A stretch of DNA of 49,119 nucleotides from Niastella sp. (GCA_017744515.1 JAGIBF010000060.1:1-49119); one strand, 5' to 3'. Shown: positions 1 through 9,648, numbered from the stretch's first letter. A program made the numbers and translations. The notes: generated from the letters alone by a model not told the origin.

Positions 1-9
1 AAAATTTTA

Positions 10-267
10 TTATGCCACTGGTATTACGCTTACAACAGTTTTATCATCTTTCGTCTTCCTGAACTCCACTAAACCGTCGTTTAACGCAAACAGTGTGAAA
101 TCTCTTCCTACTCCAACGTTCTTACCAGGATGGTAAGTAGTACCACGTTGACGAACGATAATGTTGCCGGAAATAGCAGGCTGACCACCATAGATCTTTA
201 CTCCAAGGCGTTTGCTTTGAGAGTCGCGGCCGTTCTTTACGCTACCTTCCCCTTTTTTATGTGCCAT
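10..267 (-). CDS. rpmA: 50S ribosomal protein L27
   Basis: Large-subunit protein L27, whose N-terminal arm reaches toward the peptidyl-transferase centre. The 85-residue product starts MAHKKGEGSVKNGRDS and carries the family core GNIIVRQRGTTYHPGKNVGVGRD, which is diagnostic (shown here only as the stretch around RQRGTTYHPG). The N-terminus begins directly with the mature AHKKG sequence, so no cleaved extension of the Firmicutes type is present. It lies 91 bases downstream of rplU on the same strand, the near-universal L21-L27 order, and should be cotranscribed from the promoter at 684-691. The stop codon is only nine bases from the window edge, so any further operon member is out of view. Confidence 0.98.
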   Translation of the reverse strand: MAHKKGEGSVKNGRDSQSKRLGVKIYGGQPAISGNIIVRQRGTTYHPGKNVGVGRDFTLFALNDGLVEFRKTKDDKTVVSVIPVA

Positions 268-358
268 GATGAACTGATTTGAGAATTTTAAAATTGGTAT
301 TTAAAAAGCCGAAGTAAAAGTTTTAAGCCTCTCACTACCGACCTCCGACTTCACAATC

Positions 359-661
359 TTAAGCGATGTCGGTTACTTTAATTTTTGTGTAATGAGTACG
401 GTGACCATGTTTCTTACGGAAACCTTTTCTTCTTTTCATTTTGAAGGCAATAACCTTATCACCTTGTACCTGGTCAACGATCTCGGCCTTTACGGTTGCC
501 TTTACACTGCTGCCTACGGACAAATTACCGTCGGCGCTTACCAGCAATACTTCTGCAAACTCCACTTTGTCTCCGGCTGTGCCGTCTACATGGGGAACAT
601 ATAAAGTTTGGTCCTTCTGAACCTTGAATTGCTGACCGGCTATTTTAACAATTGCTAACAT
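359..661 (-). CDS. rplU: 50S ribosomal protein L21
   Basis: Large-subunit protein L21, which binds 23S rRNA. The 100-residue product starts MLAIVKIAGQQFKV (family pattern M.AIv..gGkQykv) and has the basic motif FKMKRRKGFRKKHGHR near the C-terminus, typical of bacterial L21 (KRRKnyrrk.GHRq). The length matches the family. It is the first gene of the rplU-rpmA operon. A TACCTTTG -7 box sits 23 bases upstream of the start, so the leader is short, leaving little room for a structured autoregulatory leader. Confidence 0.98.
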   Translation of the reverse strand: MLAIVKIAGQQFKVQKDQTLYVPHVDGTAGDKVEFAEVLLVSADGNLSVGSSVKATVKAEIVDQVQGDKVIAFKMKRRKGFRKKHGHRTHYTKIKVTDIA

Positions 662-683
662 AACTTTCCAAAAATTAGGAGTG

Positions 684-691
684 CAAAGGTA
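684..691 (-). promoter_or_regulatory. -7 promoter box of rplU-rpmA
   Basis: On the minus strand the bases read TACCTTTG, an exact match to the Bacteroidota housekeeping -7 consensus TAnnTTTG. No clear TTG element is found 19-21 bases upstream. Transcription would start about 15 bases before the rplU ATG. Confidence 0.7.
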
Positions 692-1235
692 ATAGGTTTA
701 TAGCAGATTGCACGGGCTTTCAGGCATTTTTTTTCAACATTCCTCGTATTTAATCTTGATCTATCTTACTTGACCCGCTAACCTGCCCTCAGGAGCCTGC
801 AAAATTACACTTTTTTCTGTCCATTATACGCCTGTTTGCCCTTCCGGGTACAGCCTTAAAAGAAATATAACAATGATAATCAATTAATTATTACAGGCCC
901 CTGATAAAACTCGCCACGCTGTTTCCCCGATTCTTCCTAAGTAGTGCCTCTTTGCTTTCCCGGGATCCGGGGAGCCAATGAGAAGAACCCGGGAAGAATG
1001 TCCCAACCATCACAGGTTTTGCCTAAGCTCGTGGCAGCTTCCGGAGGAGACCATCACATTTTTGAATAAAGCGTGAGGGCTCAACTGTACTTTTACTTTA
1101 TAGATAGTACCCCATTCTAATTGTTTTCTAACATCTTTTTTTCCAATCTACTGTAATAGAATTCCGAAGGGGAGATTAACTTTTGTAGTAATTGAATTAA
1201 CACTAATTTCGTAGGATTGCGCCATAGTTAAACTT
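692..1235. other. Gene-free stretch between rplU and the GH3 gene
   Basis: No convincing ORF or RNA gene was recognised. It contains the palindrome-rich run CCCGGGATCCGGGG near 960, the octamer CCATCACA twice (about 1007 and 1052), and a near-consensus -7 box TAACTTTTG at about 1177 that could serve the GH3 gene. The motifs of SRP RNA and RNase P RNA were looked for by eye and not found. Confidence 0.5.
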
Positions 1236-2732
1236 ATGCAGATCAAATCTTTACTGGCAAAACCATTTGCCAATTATGTATACAAGAGCGTCAGGAAAGG
1301 GATGGCAACCGCCATCGAAGACCAGGAAAATATTCTAAAAGAACTACTGAAGACGGGGAGAACGACGGAGTTTGGAAAAGAGCACCAGTTTCAGAACGTC
1401 TCTTTATATGAAGAATATATCCAGGCTGTTCCTGTTCGCGATTATGAGCAGTTCAAACCTTACATCGAGAAGATCAAGGAAGGACGACATAATATATTAT
1501 GGAAGGGTAAGCCTATCTACCTCGCCAAGACTTCCGGCACCACCAGTGGTGTAAAGTACATCCCCATTTCAAAAGAGTCTATCTCCAACCACATCAATAC
1601 GGCGCGCAATGCGTTGCTGTGCTATATAGCGGAAAGCGGCAATAGCCAGTTTACGAATGGCAAGATGATCTTCCTGTCCGGCTCGCCTGAGCTGGATAGA
1701 GTAGGGGGCATACCCACAGGACGTTTGAGCGGCATCGTAAACCACCACATACCCCAGTATCTGCGCAGGAACCAGTTGCCATCGTATGAGACCAACTGTA
1801 TCGAAGATTGGGAAACGAAGCTCGATAAAATAGTTGCAGAGACTATCCAGCAGGATATGTCACTCATCAGTGGCATACCACCATGGATGCAAATGTATTT
1901 CGACCGCTTGCACCAGCGTACCGGCAAAAAGATCAAAGATATATTCCCCAATTTCTCAGTATTGGTACATGGCGGCGTGAACTTTGAACCTTACCGCAAC
2001 AAACTGTTCGAGAGCATTGGCGGACAGGTGGCAGCTATAGAAACATTCCCGGCTTCAGAAGGCTTCATGGCTTTCCAGGATTCACAAAAAGGAGAAGGAT
2101 TGCTCCTCAATACCAATAGTGGCATTTTCTTTGAGTTTATCCCGGCCGGAGAAGTATTCTCCAGCAATCCAACCCGCCTAAGTCTCAAAGACGTGAAGGT
2201 GGGTGAGAATTATGCCCTAATTATTAATAATAATGCAGGACTGTGGGGATACAATATCGGCGATACCGTAAAGTTCGTTTCAACCAATCCTTACAGATTG
2301 GTGGTTACAGGCCGTATCAAGCATTTCATCTCTGCCTTTGGTGAGCACGTGATCGGTGAGGAGGTTGAATATAGCCTTATCAAGGCTGCCGAAGAAGAAG
2401 GCGTGCACATTACCGAATTCACGGTAGCGCCCATGATCACGCAGGGCGAAGGCAAATCATATCATGAGTGGTTTATCGAGTTTGAGAATAAGCCGGCAGA
2501 TATGAGCCGCTTTGCCCATAAAGTAGATCAACACCTGCGCGGGAAGAATATTTATTACGACGACCTTATAACCGGTAATATATTATTACCACTACATATT
2601 CGCACGGTCAAGAAAAATGGGTTCATCGATTATATGAAATCCATTGGCAAACTCGGTGGGCAAAATAAGGTTCCCCGCTTAAGCAATGACCGTAAGATTG
2701 CGGTGGCTTTAGAGAAGTTCGTGGAGAGCTGA
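1236..2732 (+). CDS. GH3 auxin-responsive promoter family protein
   Basis: Member of the GH3 family (the plant acyl-acid amido synthetase fold, an ANL-type adenylating enzyme). The 498-residue length is normal for bacterial members. Visible motifs are the phosphate-binding loop KTSGTTSGVKYIPIS around residue 100, the acceptor-binding motif FPASEGFMAFQ near 270, and GLWGYNIGDTVKF followed by TGRIKHFISAFGE near 340-370, which contribute adenylate contacts. Plant GH3 enzymes conjugate amino acids to jasmonate or auxin; the substrate of the bacterial forms is not established, so none is assigned. No signal peptide, hence cytoplasmic. The gene is followed 33 bases later by dxr on the same strand and may be cotranscribed with it. 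Family assignment is firm, function is open. Confidence 0.93.
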   Translation: MQIKSLLAKPFANYVYKSVRKGMATAIEDQENILKELLKTGRTTEFGKEHQFQNVSLYEEYIQAVPVRDYEQFKPYIEKIKEGRHNILWKGKPIYLAKTSGTTSGVKYIPISKESISNHINTARNALLCYIAESGNSQFTNGKMIFLSGSPELDRVGGIPTGRLSGIVNHHIPQYLRRNQLPSYETNCIEDWETKLDKIVAETIQQDMSLISGIPPWMQMYFDRLHQRTGKKIKDIFPNFSVLVHGGVNFEPYRNKLFESIGGQVAAIETFPASEGFMAFQDSQKGEGLLLNTNSGIFFEFIPAGEVFSSNPTRLSLKDVKVGENYALIINNNAGLWGYNIGDTVKFVSTNPYRLVVTGRIKHFISAFGEHVIGEEVEYSLIKAAEEEGVHITEFTVAPMITQGEGKSYHEWFIEFENKPADMSRFAHKVDQHLRGKNIYYDDLITGNILLPLHIRTVKKNGFIDYMKSIGKLGGQNKVPRLSNDRKIAVALEKFVES

Positions 2733-2765
2733 CCATTTTGATCGTCCATTCTGTATTTTCGTAAA

Positions 2766-3935
2766 ATGTCAAACAGTTTCCCTCAAAAACGTATCGCTTT
2801 ATTCGGGTCTACGGGTTCAATTGGTACCCAAACGTTGGATGTTATCGCTGCAAACCCCGACAGGTTTACTGCAGAGGTGCTTACTGCCCACAGCAATGAT
2901 GAGCTGTTGGTGGAACAGGCGCTGCGGTTCCGTCCGAATATTGTGGTGATAGGCGACGAACGCAAATATCCCCACGTAAAAGCGGCGCTGGCCAAAACCG
3001 ATACAAAGGTATTTGCCGGTGATCAGGCGTTGGAGGAAGTGGCGGCGATGGATTGCTATGATGTGATGCTGGCGGCCATAGTAGGGTTTGCTGGTTTAAA
3101 ACCCACCTTACGTGCGGTAGAGCAGGGGAAAGCAATTGCATTGGCCAATAAAGAAACATTGGTAGTGGCGGGAGATATCGTGATGCAGAAAGCAGTGGAG
3201 CACAGGGCCCCCATCATCCCGGTAGATTCAGAACATTCGGCGATATTCCAATGCCTGGTAGGAGAAACACGCAACCGCATTGAAAAAGTGATCCTCACAG
3301 CTTCAGGCGGCCCTTTTCTGGGCAAAAAGCCCAACTACCTGGTAAATGTGAAGCGCGATCACGCCCTGCAACATCCCAACTGGAATATGGGCGCCAAGAT
3401 CACGATCGACTCGGCCACGCTCATGAATAAGGGCCTTGAAATGATCGAAGCCCGCTGGTTGTTCAACCTGCAGCCCGATCAGGTATCCGTACAGGTACAC
3501 CCCCAAAGCATCATTCACAGCATGGTACAGTTTGAGGACGGCAGCATCAAGGCCCAGATGGGACTGCCCGATATGAAACTGCCCATTCAATACGCCCTGA
3601 CGTTCCCACATCGGTTACCCAACAACTTTCCCCGCTATAACTTCCGGAAACCGGCCCAGCTCACATTTGAAGAGCCGGACACAAAGACCTTCCGCAACCT
3701 GATATTGGCCACCGATGCACTCCACAAAGGAGGCAACCTGCCCTGCGTCCTGAATGCCGCCAATGAGATCGCCGTATACGCCTTCTTACGTAACCGTATA
3801 GGGTTCCTGGATATGACCGACCTCATCGAACGCACCATGAACCAGATCCCCTGGATCGAAAAGCCTACCATGGAGGAATATTTTGAGAGCGACGCCGAAG
3901 CCCGTAATTTTGCGGCTTCTGTAATTAAGCTCTGA
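2766..3935 (+). CDS. dxr: 1-deoxy-D-xylulose-5-phosphate reductoisomerase
   Basis: Second enzyme of the MEP isoprenoid pathway: it rearranges and reduces DXP to 2-C-methyl-D-erythritol 4-phosphate with NADPH and a divalent metal. The 389-residue protein has the NADPH-binding loop GSTGSIGTQTLDV at residues 14-26, ALANKETLVVAG in the middle, the substrate/metal region VDSEHSAIFQCL and ASGGPF, and the catalytic-lid segment HPNWNMGAKITIDSATLMNKGLE (only key words quoted). The C-terminal helical domain with NLPCVLNAANEIAV is intact. It is followed by rseP; the dxr-rseP order is common in bacteria. A TATTTTCG sequence at 2754-2761 is a weak -7 candidate directly before the start. Confidence 0.98.
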   Translation: MSNSFPQKRIALFGSTGSIGTQTLDVIAANPDRFTAEVLTAHSNDELLVEQALRFRPNIVVIGDERKYPHVKAALAKTDTKVFAGDQALEEVAAMDCYDVMLAAIVGFAGLKPTLRAVEQGKAIALANKETLVVAGDIVMQKAVEHRAPIIPVDSEHSAIFQCLVGETRNRIEKVILTASGGPFLGKKPNYLVNVKRDHALQHPNWNMGAKITIDSATLMNKGLEMIEARWLFNLQPDQVSVQVHPQSIIHSMVQFEDGSIKAQMGLPDMKLPIQYALTFPHRLPNNFPRYNFRKPAQLTFEEPDTKTFRNLILATDALHKGGNLPCVLNAANEIAVYAFLRNRIGFLDMTDLIERTMNQIPWIEKPTMEEYFESDAEARNFAASVIKL

Positions 3936-4179
3936 TTACCAATACCATTTGCATTATACTCCGGCGCCCTGTTTCCCGTTAATTATTAACGAATTTCCGT
4001 GAGCGGTATGGTTATCTCATTTATTATTGGATATTTGGGGAATATCGACTCCCGGCTGTAACAAACCGGGCGCACAATTGTATTTAAACTAAAATATTAT
4101 TAAAGCAAGAAGTTGGTAGTCAGCGAGGTGCTTCCGCTCAGAGCCACACTCACTACCCACTACTCCACTACTCACGATT

Positions 4180-5538
4180 ATGATGACATTCTTAGCCATC
4201 GACTGGGCTGTTGTAGGAATCAAAGCATTACAATTAATTCTTTCCTTATCCATATTGGTTGTATTACACGAGATGGGCCACTTCCTGCCCGCCAAATGGT
4301 TTAAGTGCCGTGTTGAGAAATTCTACCTGTTTTTCGATCCCTGGTTTTCCCTGTTCAAAAAGAAGATTGGAGAAACCGTGTACGGAATCGGTTGGTTACC
4401 GCTGGGAGGGTACGTCAAGATCAGCGGTATGATCGATGAAAGCATGGACAAAGAACAGATGAAACAACCTGCCCAGCCCTGGGAGTTTCGCAGCAAACCA
4501 GCCTGGCAGCGCCTTATTATTATGATCGGTGGAGTAACGGTAAACCTGTTGCTCGGTTTCTTCCTGTTTGCCATGATCCTGTGGGTGTGGGGAGAAAGTC
4601 GCTTGCCCATGGACAAATTGCAACACGGAGTGGCAGTAAACTCCATCAGTGAAAGCGCAGGTATTAAGAACGGCGATAAGATCGTGAGCCTCGACGGCGT
4701 GCCGGTATTGGATTATTACGACCTTACCCGCAATATCATCCTCGATGAAGCGAAAGTGATACAGGTACAGCGTGATGGCAAGATAGTAGATGTGCCACTT
4801 CCCAAAGGAACGATCCGTAGCCTGATCAAAAGTAAGGCGCCATTCATTGAACCCCGCGTATATCCTATAGTAGATACATTGCGTCCCGGATATGGTAAGT
4901 TTACACAAGGGACACTACTGAAAAACGATCACATCCTTGCATTGAACAATACGCCGGTTACCTTTTACGACGAGTACCGCAAAGAGACTGCAAAGTACAA
5001 GAAGCAGGAGATCACATTGACGGTGTTGAGGAATAAAGATACCGTTATCGTAAAAGCAATTACAGACTCGGTAGGCAGAATTGGATATGCCACCTTCGCA
5101 GATGAACGGTCAGGTTCCTATAAACACAAGTTTGACTTTTTCCCTGCCTTCCCTGCTGGCGTAAGCAAAGGATGGGAAAACATGGTGATGAATATTAAGA
5201 ACTTCAAACTGCTGTTCACTTCCGATGAAGTAAAACCCAGCGAGTCTGTGGGAAGCTTCCTCAGTATCGGTAATATGTTTGGTGCAAAGTGGGATTGGGA
5301 ACTGTTCTGGAGCATGACAGCCTTGTTGAGCGTGGTACTGGCATTTATGAACATGCTGCCAATTCCTGCGCTGGATGGTGGTCACGTATTGTTTACCTTG
5401 TATGAGATCATTACAGGACGTAAGCCAGGCGATAAATTCATGGAATATGCACAAATGGTGGGTATGGTATTGCTGCTGGCGTTGATGGCGTATGCGATCG
5501 GTCTGGACTTCTGGCGATTCCTGTTCAATAAATCATAA
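4180..5538 (+). CDS. rseP: RIP metalloprotease RseP (site-2 protease family)
   Basis: Inner-membrane zinc metalloprotease that cuts transmembrane segments, typically anti-sigma factors or remnant signal peptides. The zinc motif HEMGH is at residues 30-34 in the first membrane helix; the third metal ligand is in NMLPIPALDGGH near residue 390. Between them are membrane segments (about residues 110-130 and 385-440) and PDZ-like regions around 150-190 and 225-300, as in two-PDZ members. Length 452 fits the family. The start is either the ATG at 4180 or the adjacent ATG at 4183. It sits 244 bases after dxr and ends at a strong terminator at 5559-5597. Confidence 0.96.
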   Translation: MMTFLAIDWAVVGIKALQLILSLSILVVLHEMGHFLPAKWFKCRVEKFYLFFDPWFSLFKKKIGETVYGIGWLPLGGYVKISGMIDESMDKEQMKQPAQPWEFRSKPAWQRLIIMIGGVTVNLLLGFFLFAMILWVWGESRLPMDKLQHGVAVNSISESAGIKNGDKIVSLDGVPVLDYYDLTRNIILDEAKVIQVQRDGKIVDVPLPKGTIRSLIKSKAPFIEPRVYPIVDTLRPGYGKFTQGTLLKNDHILALNNTPVTFYDEYRKETAKYKKQEITLTVLRNKDTVIVKAITDSVGRIGYATFADERSGSYKHKFDFFPAFPAGVSKGWENMVMNIKNFKLLFTSDEVKPSESVGSFLSIGNMFGAKWDWELFWSMTALLSVVLAFMNMLPIPALDGGHVLFTLYEIITGRKPGDKFMEYAQMVGMVLLLALMAYAIGLDFWRFLFNKS

Positions 5539-5558
5539 AGACTAATAACTTTAAATAG

Positions 5559-5597
5559 ACGAGCTGTCAACTTTGGGGCTGACAGCTCGTTTTATTT
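5559..5597 (+). terminator. Rho-independent terminator after rseP
   Basis: Perfect 11-bp arms ACGAGCTGTCA (5559-5569) and TGACAGCTCGT (5580-5590) around a 10-base loop, followed by TTTATTTT. It lies 20 bases after the rseP stop and separates it from the convergent topB gene. Confidence 0.9.
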
Positions 5598-5669
5598 TAA
5601 GAAACAAATGTCAGAGTTTATCCCGTTCTACGCGATTGAGCTTGTCGCAGCCTCTTGGAAGGGCCCTCT

Positions 5670-7805
5670 CTACTCCAAACACTCCAGCTCAAAAGCTGCA
5701 TTCAAAACCAGCTTGCCTTCCACCTCAGCTTCTGCATTAGGAAGCTTCAATCCTTTTATTTTACCAGTCTTCCCCTTAGTCAGCAAGTCTGTTATGAGTT
5801 TGTCCGATAGTTTCTTGCCAAATGCCTCAAAGGGTAATTTGAAGCCACACACCTTGAAGTTGGCGCATCCATAAGCAGTGTTGCCTTTCTTTAACGGATG
5901 TGATTTGCACTTAGGGCATTGCTGTTCTTCGATCACGATGGCCTTCTTTGCCTCTTTCGGTTTTGCTTCTTTAGCCGGCTTTTCCGCTTTCTCTTTTTCC
6001 TTTTTCAGGGGTTCATCAGGCGCCACAGTGATAACTTTGTAAGTTGCCGTCTTAACCTCTTGGGTCAGGTCTATGACCAGCTGGATCAGTTCCTGCTTGA
6101 ACGTATCCATGGCATATTCCCCTTTCTCGATGAGGCGCAGCTTACGTTCCCAGATGCCGGTTAGCTCGGGGCTTTTCAATAACTCCGTCTGAATGGTATC
6201 AATGAGGTCGATACCAGTTTGAGTAGCGTAAATATTCTTCTTGCGCTTCTCGATATATTTGCGACGAAATAACGTCTCGATGATATTGGCGCGGGTAGAA
6301 GGGCGGCCAATGCCGTTATCCTTCAGCAGCTCGCGCATCTCTTCATCATCCACCTGCTTGCCTGCAGTTTCCATGGCGCGCAACAAGGTAGCTTCGGTGA
6401 AAGCTTTGGGAGGAGATGTTTTTCCCTGATGCACTCTGGGTGTATGCGGCCCGCTTTCACCAGCCACAAATAAAGGCAAGATCTTTTCTTCTTCCTCACC
6501 CTCTTTCTTAGGCGCCACATCATTGGCATACACTTCCTTCCAGCCGGGTTCCAGTACCTGCTTACCCGTTACTTTGAAGGGCACCTGGCCTACTTTTCCC
6601 AGAACAGTAGTATTGGAAATTTTACACTCGGGGTAGAAAGCCGCAATGAAACGCCGGGCCACCAGATCATAAATGCGTTTCTCCTCCTGAGCCAGATTAG
6701 ATGGATAAACGCCGGTAGGAATGATGGCGTGGTGGTCAGAAACCTTCTTGTCATCGAACACGGACTTCAGCTTGGGAATAGGCTGGGCAAGAATAGGAGC
6801 GGTCAGCGCCGCGTAAGGCGTCATATCCTGCATAATGCCCGCAATCTTGGGATGCAGGTCTTCCGACAGATAAGTGGTATCGACCCTTGGATAAGTTACC
6901 AGTTTTTTCTCGTACAGGTTCTGAATATACTTCAGCGTATCATCGGCAGAATAAGCATACTTTTTATTAGCCTCCACTTGCAGCGCAGTAAGGTCAAATA
7001 ATCGGGGATTGCCCTCTTTACCTTCCTTCTTCTCAAATGAAGTGATCTCGAAAGGATGCTCCTTCAGGTACGCCAAACCCTTCTCGGCCCTGTCGGGCAC
7101 CTTGATGCGGTCGATGGTAGCGGTAAACTCAGTATCCCGGTATACGGTTTTAAGTTCCCGGTATTCTTCCGACACGAAAGCATTGATCTCTTTCTGCCGC
7201 GCTACGATCATCGCCAGCGTAGGCGTTTGCACCCGGCCAATGGAGAGCACGGTTTTTCCCTGTGCAAACTTTTTGGTAAACAGCCGGGTGGCATTCATGC
7301 CCAGCAGCCAGTCGCCGATAGCCCGTGCGCTGCCTGCTGCATACAAATTATCATATTGATGAGCATCCTTCAGTTTCTGAAAACCTTCCCGGATGGCTTC
7401 TTCCGTAAGAGAAGATATCCATAACCTTTTAACAGGGGCAGTACATTGCGCTTTCAGCAATACCCAGCGTTGGATAAGTTCGCCTTCCTGGCCGGCATCC
7501 CCGCAATTGATCACTTCATCACATTCCTTCACCAGCTGTTCTATTACTTTAAACTGCTTTTGTACTCCATCATTGTCGATCAGTTTGATGCCAAAGCTGG
7601 GAGGGATCATGGGAAGGTCCTCCAGCCGCCAGAATTTCCATTGGTCAGTATAGTCATGCGGTTCCTTCAGCGTACAGAAATGCCCGAAGGTCCAGGTCAC
7701 CTGGTACCCGTTACCTTCCAGGTAACCATCCTTACGATCCCTGGCGCCGATGATCGCTGCAATGTCCCTGGCCACACTTGGCTTTTCTGCAATACAAACC
7801 TTCAT
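5670..7805 (-). CDS. topB: DNA topoisomerase III (type IA)
   Basis: Type IA topoisomerase that relaxes and decatenates DNA through a 5'-phosphotyrosine intermediate. The product starts MKVCIAEKPSVARDIA, the TOPRIM start of the TopB/reverse-gyrase-like group, with GDAGQEGEL as the acidic metal motif. The catalytic tyrosine is Y305 in VTYPRVDTTYL, and RVQTPTLAMIV and DNGIGRPSTRA are further family motifs. The C-terminus has a Lys/Glu-rich linker and a zinc-ribbon-like CPKCKSHPL...YGCANFKVCGF module. I place the start at the ATG at 7805; the open frame extends upstream only to a TTG at 7823. Length is 711 residues. Such stand-alone TopB copies are common on Bacteroidota chromosomes and on mobile elements; nothing mobile is seen nearby. 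Confidence 0.95.
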   Translation of the reverse strand: MKVCIAEKPSVARDIAAIIGARDRKDGYLEGNGYQVTWTFGHFCTLKEPHDYTDQWKFWRLEDLPMIPPSFGIKLIDNDGVQKQFKVIEQLVKECDEVINCGDAGQEGELIQRWVLLKAQCTAPVKRLWISSLTEEAIREGFQKLKDAHQYDNLYAAGSARAIGDWLLGMNATRLFTKKFAQGKTVLSIGRVQTPTLAMIVARQKEINAFVSEEYRELKTVYRDTEFTATIDRIKVPDRAEKGLAYLKEHPFEITSFEKKEGKEGNPRLFDLTALQVEANKKYAYSADDTLKYIQNLYEKKLVTYPRVDTTYLSEDLHPKIAGIMQDMTPYAALTAPILAQPIPKLKSVFDDKKVSDHHAIIPTGVYPSNLAQEEKRIYDLVARRFIAAFYPECKISNTTVLGKVGQVPFKVTGKQVLEPGWKEVYANDVAPKKEGEEEEKILPLFVAGESGPHTPRVHQGKTSPPKAFTEATLLRAMETAGKQVDDEEMRELLKDNGIGRPSTRANIIETLFRRKYIEKRKKNIYATQTGIDLIDTIQTELLKSPELTGIWERKLRLIEKGEYAMDTFKQELIQLVIDLTQEVKTATYKVITVAPDEPLKKEKEKAEKPAKEAKPKEAKKAIVIEEQQCPKCKSHPLKKGNTAYGCANFKVCGFKLPFEAFGKKLSDKLITDLLTKGKTGKIKGLKLPNAEAEVEGKLVLNAAFELECLE

Positions 7806-7889
7806 AGTCGATAAAAGAGACAAATGTCGTAATTTTTCAACCGGATTGAGGGCAGGTTATCAAGACAATACTAACACAAAAAAGACAAC

Positions 7890-8861
7890 GTGAACAACCA
7901 TTGCAGGCTATTGCTTCTAACGATCCTTATCGCATGCCAGGGTAGCGCGCAGGAAAAACCGGCTATGTACTTTGCCGAAAGTAGCCGCCTCGGCCGGCCA
8001 TTTGCCAAAGACCCTAAAGTGGTATATTTCAGGAATACCTATTGGATGTATTATTCCATACCCAACAAGGACATAGGAGGATGGGGCATTGGCATCGCAA
8101 CCAGCCAAAACCTCCTCGATTGGAAAAAGGCTGGTGAAATTCCTCCAGAGCAATCGTACGAGCAAAAAGGATTTTGTGCCCCCGGCGCCATCGTGCGCAA
8201 CGATACCCTGCACCTGTTTTACCAAACCTATGGCAACGGAAAGAACGATGCGATCTGCCATGCCTGGTCGGTGGATGGCTTACATTTTACACGCAACAGC
8301 TCCAATCCTGTATTTCATCCTACGGGCAACTGGACGATTGGCCGCGCCATCGATGCAGAAGTAGTACGCTTCCGCGATCGTTACTTCCTTTACTTTGCTT
8401 CACGCGATACATCCTTCAAAATACAATTACAGGGAGTAGCCGTAACACCACTAAATTCCTCTTTCAGCAAAGCCGAATGGACCCAAGCCGTAGACTCATC
8501 CATCTTAAAACCCACGCTGCCCTGGGAGCGGCAATGCATTGAAGCCGCTACCTGCTTCGTCAGGGGAAAATACCTGTACATGTTCTATGCAGGCGGCTAC
8601 AACAATGAACCACAACAGATAGGAGTGGCCCGTAGCCGCGACGGTCTGCAATGGGAGCGCATGAGTAATACACCTATATTGCCCAACGGCCCAAAAGGTT
8701 CCTGGAATGAAAGCGAAAGTGGACATCCGGACATCTTCGAAGACCGCGATGGAAAACTTTACCTCTTCTTCCAGGGCAACAACGATAAAGGCAAAACCTG
8801 GTTCCTCAGCCGCAAGCAGGTAGAGCTACGAAAAGGTAAGTTCCACATAACAGGTAATTGA
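7890..8861 (+). CDS. Secreted five-bladed beta-propeller glycosidase-like lipoprotein
   Basis: Likely glycoside hydrolase of the GH43/GH117/GH130-type five-bladed propeller fold. The start is GTG (no ATG fits); residues 1-16 form a lipoprotein signal ending in the lipobox LIAC (Cys16). Propeller-blade signatures recur: FAKDPKVVYFRNTYWMYYS, GHPDIFEDRDGKLYLFFQG and DAEVVRFRDRYFLYFAS, each with an acidic residue before a hydrophobic strand, as in the catalytic centre of these families. No carbohydrate-binding module is seen. The gene stands alone and converges on the methyltransferase gene with seven bases between the stops. The substrate cannot be called from sequence. Confidence 0.75.
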   Translation: MNNHCRLLLLTILIACQGSAQEKPAMYFAESSRLGRPFAKDPKVVYFRNTYWMYYSIPNKDIGGWGIGIATSQNLLDWKKAGEIPPEQSYEQKGFCAPGAIVRNDTLHLFYQTYGNGKNDAICHAWSVDGLHFTRNSSNPVFHPTGNWTIGRAIDAEVVRFRDRYFLYFASRDTSFKIQLQGVAVTPLNSSFSKAEWTQAVDSSILKPTLPWERQCIEAATCFVRGKYLYMFYAGGYNNEPQQIGVARSRDGLQWERMSNTPILPNGPKGSWNESESGHPDIFEDRDGKLYLFFQGNNDKGKTWFLSRKQVELRKGKFHITGN

Positions 8862-8868
8862 GCGGAGC

Positions 8869-9648
8869 CTAAGATTTCCATGGCCCCACGGCCCAGTACA
8901 ACAACGTCTCGTATTCGATGCGCACCAACCCGTTTTTATTGTTGGCCACAAAAAGCTGGATCAGTTCAGTGATCATATCATCATATAGATCATGACCCGG
9001 CAAGGGTATATACGACTTGGAGAGGAGCTGCCCCTTCAAACCTTCAAAATCCAGTAGTTGGGCATTGGGAAATAAGTTGAACTGCGCGGTTTGAGGCGAA
9101 AAGAAGGCAGCGATCAGCGCAGGATCAATTTGTTTGGGACCAGGTTCTTCGATCCGGTATTGCTTGCGAAGTGCAGTATACTTTTGCTCAAAGGTGGTCT
9201 TATTCGATTGACGGTTCCAGGAAAGAAGAACAGCCCCGTCTGGCTTTAGAATACGCTCACATTCCAGCCGTGTGGCCACAGGGTCCAGCCAGTGAAAAGT
9301 CTGGGCAATGGTGATGAGGTCTACACTTTGATCCGGCAGGCTGGTTGCCTCTGCAGTCGAGGCGATACTTTGGAAAGCAGGGTATTTCCGTAGCCTTTCC
9401 TCGCCGGCCTTCCGCATATCCTCATTCGGTTCTATGCACACCACGCCATAACCATGCTTTAATAACGGTTCCGCAAATAACCCGGTACCCGATCCAATAT
9501 CGACGATGCTGGACGAAGAAGATAAACCCAACGTTTTTTCAATAAAAGCAAAAAGCTCATCGGGATACCCCGGACGGAACCGGGCGTAATTTTCTGCGCG
9601 ATTTGAGAACCTGCTGGTAGCTGGAATACTTACTGATGTTAGTGACAT
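8869..9648 (-). CDS. Class I SAM-dependent methyltransferase
   Basis: Methyltransferase of the Methyltransf_11 type. The N-terminus RFSNRAENYARFRPGYP is typical of a conserved family of small-molecule or unknown-substrate methyltransferases; motif I is VDIGSGTGLFAEPLL, with the acidic motif II at VCIEPNEDM and FHWLDP further on. The start is placed at the ATG at 9648 (MSLTSVSIPATSRFSN) because upstream codons do not look like the family. This start lies inside the 3' end of the preceding gene, so the two frames overlap by 92 bases. Length 259. Substrate unknown. Confidence 0.85.
   Translation of the reverse strand: MSLTSVSIPATSRFSNRAENYARFRPGYPDELFAFIEKTLGLSSSSSIVDIGSGTGLFAEPLLKHGYGVVCIEPNEDMRKAGEERLRKYPAFQSIASTAEATSLPDQSVDLITIAQTFHWLDPVATRLECERILKPDGAVLLSWNRQSNKTTFEQKYTALRKQYRIEEPGPKQIDPALIAAFFSPQTAQFNLFPNAQLLDFEGLKGQLLSKSYIPLPGHDLYDDMITELIQLFVANNKNGLVRIEYETLLYWAVGPWKS

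Noticed and set aside
700..1150. Possible SRP or RNase P RNA in the gene-free stretch after rplU.
   Set aside because: The diagnostic motifs (SRP GGAA loop with AGCAG, RNase P GAGGAAAGTCC) were not found on either strand.
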